A stretch of 42,163 nucleotides of DNA from an uncultured Prevotella sp. (GTDB lineage Bacteria > Bacteroidota > Bacteroidia > Bacteroidales > Bacteroidaceae). Every line of letters starts with the position of its first letter. Position 1 is the stretch's first letter. The stretch covers positions 1-42,163 of the forward strand of contig CAMOEW010000010.1 in assembly GCA_946612625.1 (NCBI GenBank). The letters run 5' to 3'. This document shows positions 36,527-42,163 of the stretch, in pieces. Made by a program: the position numbers and the translations under genes. The notes under the pieces are model-generated. The model worked only from the letters and a program-made list of their open reading frames with translations. It was not told the origin of the DNA and made no database searches.

Positions 36527-37726
36527 CTATTCTGTTCGTCCTGGGTATGCCTCAAGAGCCTTCTGAAGCACAATGAGTGCCCGGCAGAGGTCTTCCTTCT
36601 TCAGTACGTATGCTATTCTCACTTGGTTGATGCCGGCTCCTGGAGTGGTGTAGAAGCCTGCAGCCGGTGCCATCATTACGGTTTCGCCCTCATAGGTGAA
36701 TTCCGATAGGCACCAACGGCAGAACTTTTCCGCGTCATCAACGGGTAGCTTGGCTACCGTGTAGAATGCTCCCATTGGAATGGGCGAATATACTCCCGGT
36801 ATTCGGTTAAGCCCGTCAATAAGGCACTTACGACGTTCCACATATTCGTCGTAAACGTCACGGTAGTATTCTTCTGGTGCATCAAGCGATGCTTCAGCAA
36901 CAATCTGTCCTATGAGTGGCGGTGAGAGTCTTGCCTGGCAGAATTTCATCACTGCCTGTCTCACTTCCTTGTTCTTGGTGATGAGTGCTCCGATGCGTAT
37001 TCCGCACTCTGAGTAGCGTTTCGACACTGAGTCGATTAGTATTACGTTCTGTTCGATACCCTCCAGATGACACGCCGATATATAGGGGCTACCGGTGTAT
37101 ATGTATTCTCGATACACCTCGTCGGAGAAGAGGTACAGGTCGTACTTCTTTACCATGTCCCTTATCTGGTTCATTTCTCGTCGTGTATATAGGTATCCGG
37201 TAGGGTTGTTTGGGTTGCATATCATTATGGCTCGTGTCCGGTCGTTGATCAGCTCCTCGAATTTCTCCACTTTAGGCAGCGAAAAACCCTCGTCGATGGT
37301 TGTCGCAATAGTACGTATCTTAGCTCCGGCAGAGATGGCAAATGCCATGTAGTTGGCGTATGCCGGTTCCGGCACGATAATCTCGTCGCCAGGGTTCAGA
37401 CAGCTCATGAATGCGAATAGTACAGCTTCACTTCCTCCGCTTGTAATAATAATATCGTCGGCAGTTACGTTGATGTTGTATTTGGCATAATAATCCACGA
37501 GCTTTTCCCTATATGAAAGATAGCCCTGCGACGGTGAGTATTCAAGAATAGTACGGTCAATGTGCTTCAGCGCGTCGAGTCCCACCTGCGGTGTGGGCAG
37601 GTCAGGCTGTCCGATGTTCAGGTGATATACTTTTGTGCCGCGTTTTTTTGCAGCGGCTGCAAGAGGAGCGAGTTTCCTTATAGGCGACTCAGGCATTTCC
37701 AGTCCTCTAACGGATATTTCCGGCAT
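36527..37726 (-). CDS. Aspartate aminotransferase-type PLP enzyme (class I/II)
   Basis: This fold-type I aminotransferase binds PLP through Lys236 (SVSKRYSECGIRIG), with the cofactor ring residues NPNNPTGY and the DEVYREY motif before it. The start MPEISVRGLEMPESPIRKL (37726) is the family start; the longer in-frame start at 37759 would overlap the promoter region. The length is 399. It probably transfers the amino group from glutamate to a keto acid; which one is not settled by sequence. It is divergently oriented from the pseudokinase gene, across about 125 bases. Confidence 0.88.
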   Translation of the reverse strand: MPEISVRGLEMPESPIRKLAPLAAAAKKRGTKVYHLNIGQPDLPTPQVGLDALKHIDRTILEYSPSQGYLSYREKLVDYYAKYNINVTADDIIITSGGSEAVLFAFMSCLNPGDEIIVPEPAYANYMAFAISAGAKIRTIATTIDEGFSLPKVEKFEELINDRTRAIMICNPNNPTGYLYTRREMNQIRDMVKKYDLYLFSDEVYREYIYTGSPYISACHLEGIEQNVILIDSVSKRYSECGIRIGALITKNKEVRQAVMKFCQARLSPPLIGQIVAEASLDAPEEYYRDVYDEYVERRKCLIDGLNRIPGVYSPIPMGAFYTVAKLPVDDAEKFCRWCLSEFTYEGETVMMAPAAGFYTTPGAGINQVRIAYVLKKEDLCRALIVLQKALEAYPGRTE

Positions 37727-37756
37727 CTTTTTTCCTAATTTAATAAAAATCGGGTG

Positions 37757-37764
37757 CAAAGTTA
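37757..37764 (-). promoter_or_regulatory. -7 element upstream of the aminotransferase
   Basis: TAACTTTG on the minus strand matches TAnnTTTG and is followed by CACC. No TTTG lies at the standard distance upstream. Together with the -7 box at 37809-37816 it forms an inverted repeat with 9-base arms (GGTGCAAAG, 37753-37761, and CTTTGCACC, 37812-37820), which reflects two divergent, similarly built start regions. Confidence 0.45.
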
Positions 37765-37808
37765 ACGAAATTATTTCTTTTTCCGTGTATCATTTGCTGA
37801 AAAAGTTG

Positions 37809-37816
37809 TATCTTTG
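37809..37816 (+). promoter_or_regulatory. -7 element upstream of the pseudokinase gene
   Basis: TATCTTTG is a full -7 match, 36 bases upstream of the ATG at 37853. A TTTG lies 12 bases before it (37793-37796), too close for a normal -33 box, the same short spacing as noted at lpxD. The following CACC is shared with the divergent aminotransferase promoter. Confidence 0.45.
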
Positions 37817-37852
37817 CACCGCTTTTTTTAATTTTCGGTAAGTGAAGAGAAT

Positions 37853-39064
37853 ATGAATTACGAAGAGCTGATAGATTCGCGCAGAGGCGATGATTCCGGG
37901 AAGCTGAGCCTGCCTTACGGAAAGTTCTACCGCACTCAGTCAGGTGGCAAGTATGTATATGTGGTTGATGTATATGAGCGTCTGTCTTCCAATATCGTCT
38001 TTGCCAAGGCTCTCGAAGCCGACAGCGACCAGAACCATAAATTCATGAATTCGTCGCAACTGCACTATAATCTTGTAAAGCGCGACGACAGTCATATCAC
38101 GCTCGAATTGGAGCATGGTGCCTTCGTGTCGCTGAAGGAGTATGTAATCGATCATCCAGCAGCAGTGCTGCGCGACTCTTTCCTCTACACTATCATTGGC
38201 GACCTGCTGCGCATCAGTTCGTTGCTTCACGAGAAGGGTCTGTGGCACGTATGTTTTTCTCCTGAGACGGTTTTCTTGCGTAAAAACAGTGACACTCCGT
38301 TGCTTCTTGTTCATGGTTCTCGTTTTCTTGCGATGAGCAATCCTTATGACCTCTACTGTGATGGTACCGAATACTTCGTGGCTCCCGAGGTGATGAATTC
38401 CGGAAGCATTGACCAACGTTGCGACATCTATTCCATTGGCAAGCTTATAGAGTGGCTTTTCCGCGAATCTAATATGCCGTCGTTTTTGAAGAGTGTTGTA
38501 GGCAAAGCCACTCAAGAGTCGCCTGAGGACCGTTACGAGACTGCCGACAAGATGTGGCGTGACATCAATCGCCGTCGTCGCATGCGATCAGAGGCTATAT
38601 CTCTGTTGACAGCTATTGCCGTTGCCGCTGTCGTTGTAGGTATATATTTCTCTATGATACCCGAACCTGTCGAGGTGGAGTATGTCAAGCCGGCACCGAA
38701 GAAGGCTACTGATGAACTATATGAGCATGGTTTCGATCCTTACAAGGACATGGGAATCATCGACGGCAGTGATATCAGTCCTGCAATGCGTGACTCTATG
38801 GCTATGTATCAGGCAAAGAGCGAACAGATTTTCCGTAAACGCTTCGAGCAGGAAGCGGAGCGCATACTCGACGAACTGTATAGCAACAAGTCGATGGCAT
38901 CGGGGCAGTCGCAGTTTCTCTCTCACAGCGAGGAAGCGTCAAAGAAGCTGCAGGACATACAGCTGCGTTTGGCTGATGAGTCGGGACTCGACGATGCAAA
39001 GAGTCAGAGTATAGCTGCCAGTATTATCGACCGCATCACAGAGGCAAAGAAACCAAAGAAATAA
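37853..39064 (+). CDS. Membrane-anchored protein kinase-like protein (probable pseudokinase)
   Basis: Residues about 20-240 resemble a serine/threonine protein kinase. Recognisable points are Lys52 (FAKAL, in place of the VAIK lysine), APE at 177-179 and the conserved Asp191 of the DxWSxG-type segment (CDIYSIGKLI). The HRDxKxxN catalytic loop reads HVCFSPETVF (from residue 132), with Asp and Lys lost. The DFG region reads HGS (154-156), losing the metal-binding Asp, and no glycine-rich loop is evident. Catalysis is therefore unlikely. A membrane helix follows at about 249-268, then an external or periplasmic helical domain (about 270-403). It is probably a scaffold or sensor acting with its co-transcribed neighbours. 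Confidence 0.78.
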   Translation: MNYEELIDSRRGDDSGKLSLPYGKFYRTQSGGKYVYVVDVYERLSSNIVFAKALEADSDQNHKFMNSSQLHYNLVKRDDSHITLELEHGAFVSLKEYVIDHPAAVLRDSFLYTIIGDLLRISSLLHEKGLWHVCFSPETVFLRKNSDTPLLLVHGSRFLAMSNPYDLYCDGTEYFVAPEVMNSGSIDQRCDIYSIGKLIEWLFRESNMPSFLKSVVGKATQESPEDRYETADKMWRDINRRRRMRSEAISLLTAIAVAAVVVGIYFSMIPEPVEVEYVKPAPKKATDELYEHGFDPYKDMGIIDGSDISPAMRDSMAMYQAKSEQIFRKRFEQEAERILDELYSNKSMASGQSQFLSHSEEASKKLQDIQLRLADESGLDDAKSQSIAASIIDRITEAKKPKK

Positions 39065-39084
39065 ATAATTACAAATATAAACTT

Positions 39085-39546
39085 ATGAGAAGCAGAACAG
39101 CAATATGGTTTGAGTGTAAAATCCGTTATGAGAAAGTGATGGACGACGGACTCCCGAAGAAAGTCACAGAGTCATACGTAGTTGATGCCCTCAGTTTTTC
39201 CGAGGCCGAGGAGCGCATCATTGAGGAGATGTCATCGTATATCAGTGGCGAGTTTGACGTGGCTGATATCAAGAAGTCAACTTACAAGGAGATATTCTTC
39301 AGCGACGACGACAGTGCCGACAAATGGTACAAGGCAAAGTTGCAGTTCATAACTATCGACGAAAAGAGCGAGAAGGAGAAACGCAGCAATGTTTATTATC
39401 TGGTTAATGCCGGGTCGTTCAACGGTGCTGTGAAGAATATCGATTCGGTTATGGGCGAGACGATGATTGACTTTGTGATCAGCTCTGTTCAGGAGACGAC
39501 ACTAATGGATGTTTTTGAATATAAAAAGGAGGAGGCCAAATCATAA
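39085..39546 (+). CDS. DUF4494 family protein
   Basis: This is a small soluble protein of 153 residues from a family mostly restricted to Bacteroidota, with no known reaction. The N-terminus WFECKIRYEKV and the region KWYKAKLQFITIDEKSEKEKR look like beta-strands separated by helices. No catalytic motif is recognisable. The order pseudokinase, DUF4494, YggS is tight (20 bases before it, none after it), so the three are probably co-transcribed. Confidence 0.8.
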   Translation: MRSRTAIWFECKIRYEKVMDDGLPKKVTESYVVDALSFSEAEERIIEEMSSYISGEFDVADIKKSTYKEIFFSDDDSADKWYKAKLQFITIDEKSEKEKRSNVYYLVNAGSFNGAVKNIDSVMGETMIDFVISSVQETTLMDVFEYKKEEAKS

Positions 39547-40218
39547 ATGAACTATGATGTAAAGGGAAATCTCAGGCAGGTCCTCGGCAATCTGCCTACG
39601 GGAGTACAGCTTGTGGCAATCAGCAAGTATCATCCCTCAGAGTATGTTGTCGCCGCCTACGATGAAGGGCAGCGCGTATTTGGCGAGAGCCATGAGCAGG
39701 AGCTGTCGCGCAAGTATCAAGAACTGCCGAAAGACATCCGCTGGCATTTCATCGGTCATCTGCAGACCAACAAGGTTAAGTATATTGCTCCCTATATCAG
39801 CATGATTGAGGCGGTAGATTCGCTTAAGCTGCTTCGCGAGATCGACAAGCACGCCGCTCGCAACGGCAGGGTTATTGATGTATTGCTCGAACTGCATATT
39901 GCCGAGGAGGAGACGAAGTACGGATTGCGGCGCGACGACCTCTTCGACTTGCTCGACGGTGGAGAGTGGCGCTCGATGAGTCATGTGCGCATCTGCGGGC
40001 TGATGATGATGGCCTCCAATGTCGACGACGAAAGCCAGATATGCTCTGAGTTCGATCTTGCCGCAGCCATCTTCGACGAGGTGAAGGCAAAGTATTTCGC
40101 CGATGCCCCTTGGTTCCGTGAACGGTCGTGGGGTATGAGTCACGACTATCTTCTTGCCGTAGCCCACGGCAGTACTATGGTACGCGTAGGCACAGCGATA
40201 TTCGGTCCGAGGATTTAG
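39547..40218 (+). CDS. PLP homeostasis protein, YggS family
   Basis: This PLP-binding protein, homologous to YggS/PLPBP, acts in vitamin B6 and amino acid balance and is not a conventional enzyme. Lys27 in LVAISKYHP should bind PLP. HFIGHLQTNKVKY and the ELHIAEEETKYGL segment match the family, as does the C-terminal DYLLAVAHGSTMVRVGTAIFG. The length of 223 is normal. Its ATG follows the preceding stop by one base. Confidence 0.95.
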   Translation: MNYDVKGNLRQVLGNLPTGVQLVAISKYHPSEYVVAAYDEGQRVFGESHEQELSRKYQELPKDIRWHFIGHLQTNKVKYIAPYISMIEAVDSLKLLREIDKHAARNGRVIDVLLELHIAEEETKYGLRRDDLFDLLDGGEWRSMSHVRICGLMMMASNVDDESQICSEFDLAAAIFDEVKAKYFADAPWFRERSWGMSHDYLLAVAHGSTMVRVGTAIFGPRI

Positions 40219-40237
40219 CTGATGCCTTTGTGTTGGG

Positions 40238-40933
40238 ATGAAAGAATACAATACATATATCTTCGACCTCGACGGTACTCTGCTTAATACCCTTGGCGAC
40301 CTGGCTGCAAGCACTAACTTTGCGTTGCGGTCGTGCGGAATGCCGGAGCACACGGTTGACGAAATCCGCTGTTTCGTTGGCAACGGAGTGAGAAAACTGA
40401 TGGAGCGTTCCGTTCCCGGAGGCGACAGCAATCCTTTGTTCGACGAGGCATTCAGTATTTTCAGACGTCACTATATGGAGCATTCGCTCGACACTACAGC
40501 TCCCTATGACGGCATCGTTCCGATGCTTCGTGAAATGAATCGGCGTGGCAAGAACTTGGCAGTGGTGAGTAATAAGTTCTATGCTGCAACGCAAGAATTG
40601 GTGAACCATTTCTTCGGCACTCTGATACCTGTGGCAATAGGCGAACACGAGGCTGAGGGAATAAGGAAGAAGCCTGCCCCCGACACCGTGAACGAAGCAT
40701 TCCGGCAGCTGGAAAGGATTACGGGTACGAGCATAGCCGAGCTGCGCCGGTCGGCCGTGTATGTTGGCGACAGCGACGTTGACTTCATGACGGCTCGCAA
40801 CTCAGGACTTTCGTGTATTTCGGTATTGTGGGGATTCCGCTCGCGTGAATTCCTGGAATCCATCGGGGCGCGGACATTTGCAGCGAATCCTTCTGACATT
40901 ATTTCTGGTAAATATGCAGAAACGGCAGGCTGA
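40238..40933 (+). CDS. HAD-family phosphatase (phosphoglycolate phosphatase-like)
   Basis: This haloacid dehalogenase-type phosphatase has motif I FDLDGTLL (nucleophile Asp about 10), motif II VVSNK, a Lys motif with KKPAP and the distal VGDSDVDFMTARN. It resembles Gph, which removes phosphate from 2-phosphoglycolate, but the substrate range of the family is wide. The cap domain lies between motifs I and II. It follows YggS by 19 bases and is the last gene of this unit. Confidence 0.9.
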   Translation: MKEYNTYIFDLDGTLLNTLGDLAASTNFALRSCGMPEHTVDEIRCFVGNGVRKLMERSVPGGDSNPLFDEAFSIFRRHYMEHSLDTTAPYDGIVPMLREMNRRGKNLAVVSNKFYAATQELVNHFFGTLIPVAIGEHEAEGIRKKPAPDTVNEAFRQLERITGTSIAELRRSAVYVGDSDVDFMTARNSGLSCISVLWGFRSREFLESIGARTFAANPSDIISGKYAETAG

Positions 40934-40999
40934 TGACTAAAAAATGTGTTTTTTGAAATAAATAACGAGAGAATAGGCAACATATTGCAATCTTTTTTG

Positions 41000-41007
41000 T
41001 AATTTTG
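41000..41007 (+). promoter_or_regulatory. dapA: -7 element upstream of dapA
   Basis: TAATTTTG followed by C matches the -7 consensus, 33 bases before the ATG. A TTTG at the proper distance was not found, so only the -7 half is supported. Confidence 0.45.
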
Positions 41008-41040
41008 CAGCCGAAAAGATAAACGATATTTCCATATTAT

Positions 41041-41928
41041 ATGATGCATAATATCTTCAAGGGACTGGGCATAGCGCTCATTACCCCGTTCAACGAAGAC
41101 GGTTCGGTGGATTACGCCTCGCTGCGTAATCTGCTTGACTATCAATTGAAAAATGGTGCCGATTTTCTGTGTATATTGGCAACGACAGGTGAAACACCTA
41201 CGCTTACTGCCGATGAAAAGCTTGAGATAAAGAATCTCGTGGTTGATAAGGTGGCAGGGCGTATCCCTATACTAATGGGATGCGGTGGCAACAATACAGC
41301 AGCCGTGGTAGAGGAGCTTAAGACCGGCGACTTCCGTGGTATCGATGGTGTGCTCAGTGTTTGCCCCTATTACAATAAACCGTCGCAGGAGGGGCTCTAC
41401 CAACACTTCAAGGCTATCGCAACAGCAACAAAACTGCCGGTAGTATTATATAATGTACCTGGGCGCACGGGTATAAATATGAAGGCAGAGACCACCGTCA
41501 GGCTTGCCACCGACTGCAATAACATTGTGGCCATCAAGGAAGCCAGCGGAAATTTGGAGCAGGTGGATGAAATTATCAAGAATAAGCCACGCGACTTTGA
41601 TGTAATCAGTGGCGACGACGCACTGACCTTCCCGATGATCAGCTGTGGGGCTGTTGGCGTTATCAGCGTTATCGGAAATGCTCTGCCCAAGGAGTTTTCT
41701 AAGATGATTCGTCTGCAGATGAGGGGTGAATACGATGGGGCAAGAAAGATTCACCACAGGTTTACCGATCTCTTTTCGCTGCTTTTCATCGATGGCAATC
41801 CTGCCGGAGTGAAAGCAATGCTCAGCGAAATGGGTATGATCAAGAACATTCTGCGACTGCCGCTCGTACCGACGCGTATTTCAACATTGCAGCGCATGAG
41901 TGAGATAATGAAAGAGCTGAAAATATAG
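41041..41928 (+). CDS. dapA: 4-hydroxy-tetrahydrodipicolinate synthase
   Basis: DapA condenses pyruvate with aspartate semialdehyde in the lysine/diaminopimelate pathway. The TIM-barrel motifs include ATTGE (Thr48, Thr49), Tyr137 in VVLYNVPGRTG and Schiff-base Lys166 in VAIKEASG. A GGNNTAAVVE motif is present too. The length of 295 is normal. The start could be the first or second Met of MMHN. Diaminopimelate feeds the peptidoglycan synthesis also represented by the PBP1A gene in this window. Confidence 0.97.
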   Translation: MMHNIFKGLGIALITPFNEDGSVDYASLRNLLDYQLKNGADFLCILATTGETPTLTADEKLEIKNLVVDKVAGRIPILMGCGGNNTAAVVEELKTGDFRGIDGVLSVCPYYNKPSQEGLYQHFKAIATATKLPVVLYNVPGRTGINMKAETTVRLATDCNNIVAIKEASGNLEQVDEIIKNKPRDFDVISGDDALTFPMISCGAVGVISVIGNALPKEFSKMIRLQMRGEYDGARKIHHRFTDLFSLLFIDGNPAGVKAMLSEMGMIKNILRLPLVPTRISTLQRMSEIMKELKI

Positions 41929-41931
41929 GAG

Positions 41932-41966
41932 AAATGCTGCAAAAAAAAATAAATTGCATTTTTTTT
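41932..41966 (+). terminator. Probable intrinsic terminator after dapA
   Basis: AAATGC (41932-41937) and GCATTT (41956-41961) form a six-base stem that can extend to TGCAA/TTGCA pairing inside, and are followed by a T-run to 41966. The stem is A/T-rich, hence only moderate strength. Confidence 0.45.
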
Positions 41967-41987
41967 CTGAAAAAAAGCGAGAAAAAT

Positions 41988-42018
41988 TTTGTGGTTTGCC
42001 GAAAAGTTTGTACCTTTG
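41988..42018 (+). promoter_or_regulatory. Promoter of tRNA-Arg
   Basis: TTTG (41988-41991), 19 bases, then TACCTTTG (42011-42018) is a full consensus match, 20 bases before the tRNA 5' end at 42039. Confidence 0.75.
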
Positions 42019-42038
42019 CACACGCAAATCACAAATGA

Positions 42039-42112
42039 GGCGCCCTAGCTCAACTGAATAGAGCATCTGACTACGGATCAGAAGGTTGCGGGTTTGAATC
42101 CCTCGGGCGTCA
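42039..42112 (+). tRNA. tRNA-Arg (anticodon ACG)
   Basis: The 74-base cloverleaf has an acceptor stem GGCGCCC / GGGCGTC (one G-U), D arm GCTC / GAGC, anticodon stem TCTGA / TCAGA with loop CTACGGA (anticodon ACG at 42073-42075), and a T arm GCGGG / CCCTC around TTTGAAT. The T stem has one C-T mismatch. The discriminator base is A and CCA is not encoded. ACG would be converted to ICG to read CGU, CGC and CGA. Confidence 0.93.
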
Positions 42113-42118
42113 CAAAAG

Positions 42119-42150
42119 AAGAGACAGAACGAAAGTGAAGTCTCTTTTTT
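42119..42150 (+). terminator. Intrinsic terminator after tRNA-Arg
   Basis: AAGAGAC (42119-42125) and GTCTCTT (42140-42146) form a 7-base stem with a 14-base loop, followed by a T-run to 42150. Confidence 0.8.
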
Positions 42151-42163
42151 GTGTAGATATAAT

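Noticed and set aside
39637..40431. Minus-strand open frame of 264 codons opposite YggS and the HAD phosphatase
   Set aside because: It lies entirely antisense to two genes with clear family motifs and has no recognisable domain. It is a codon-bias shadow.
40941..40956. A-run/T-run palindrome after the HAD phosphatase as a terminator
   Set aside because: A six-base A/T stem with a TGTG loop is too weak to support termination.
42039..42112. tRNA-Arg as an integration site for a mobile element
   Set aside because: No integrase, direct repeat of the tRNA 3' end or foreign genes are visible in the short sequence beyond it.

Overview
The window looks like ordinary chromosome from a member of the Bacteroidota, most likely Prevotella or a close relative. 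The evidence is the recurring Bacteroidota promoter pattern (TTTG, about 20 bases, TAnnTTTG), the fused LpxC/FabZ lipid A enzyme, and lineage-typical families such as DUF4835 and DUF4494. Base composition is moderate in GC throughout. I saw no insertion sequence, phage gene, CRISPR array or clear horizontally acquired block. Coding density is very high and no gene-free stretch exceeds about 130 bases.

Layout. (1) Positions 5-9577, minus strand: an exopolysaccharide or capsule assembly operon. In transcription order it encodes a single-domain response regulator, an initiating sugar-phosphate transferase with a pseudo-receiver domain, a half-length TolC-like protein, a Wzz/BY-kinase-like chain-length protein, a Wzy/O-antigen-ligase-like polymerase and three family-2 glycosyltransferases. 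A strong promoter lies upstream of the response regulator. (2) Positions 9760-12707, plus strand: a xylulokinase-type FGGY kinase translationally coupled to a DUF1846 protein. (3) Positions 12788-15485, plus strand: a receiver-histidine kinase hybrid followed by the replicative helicase DnaB. (4) Positions 15493-23074, minus strand: a degenerate protease/TPR protein, RecN, a DUF4835 lipoprotein-like exported protein, a MaoC hydratase, a PurF-like protein without its glutaminase cysteine, and SerB with ACT domains. (5) Positions 23135-31838, minus strand: an envelope block with IspE, PBP1A, MiaA, LpxA, LpxC/FabZ, LpxD and an HD phosphohydrolase. (6) Positions 31835-37726, minus strand: two tandem long-chain acyl-CoA ligases, a LolC/E-type ABC permease and an aminotransferase. 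(7) Positions 37853-40933, plus strand: a membrane-anchored pseudokinase, DUF4494, a YggS-type PLP protein and a HAD phosphatase. (8) Positions 41041-42150, plus strand: DapA, then tRNA-Arg(ACG) with its own promoter and terminator.

Most genes are housekeeping. The less ordinary signals are regulatory or are enzymes that have lost catalytic residues. Two matched 25-base dyads straddle the promoter of the acyl-CoA ligase pair. The PurF-like protein keeps its phosphoribosyl and cysteine-cluster motifs but has glycine in place of the catalytic N-terminal cysteine. There is a pseudokinase, a pseudoprotease, and a sugar transferase with a Glu-for-Asp receiver domain and an acidic insert. I found no clearly new multi-gene system. 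The exopolysaccharide operon, with its two receiver-type proteins at the head, is the closest candidate for unusual regulation.
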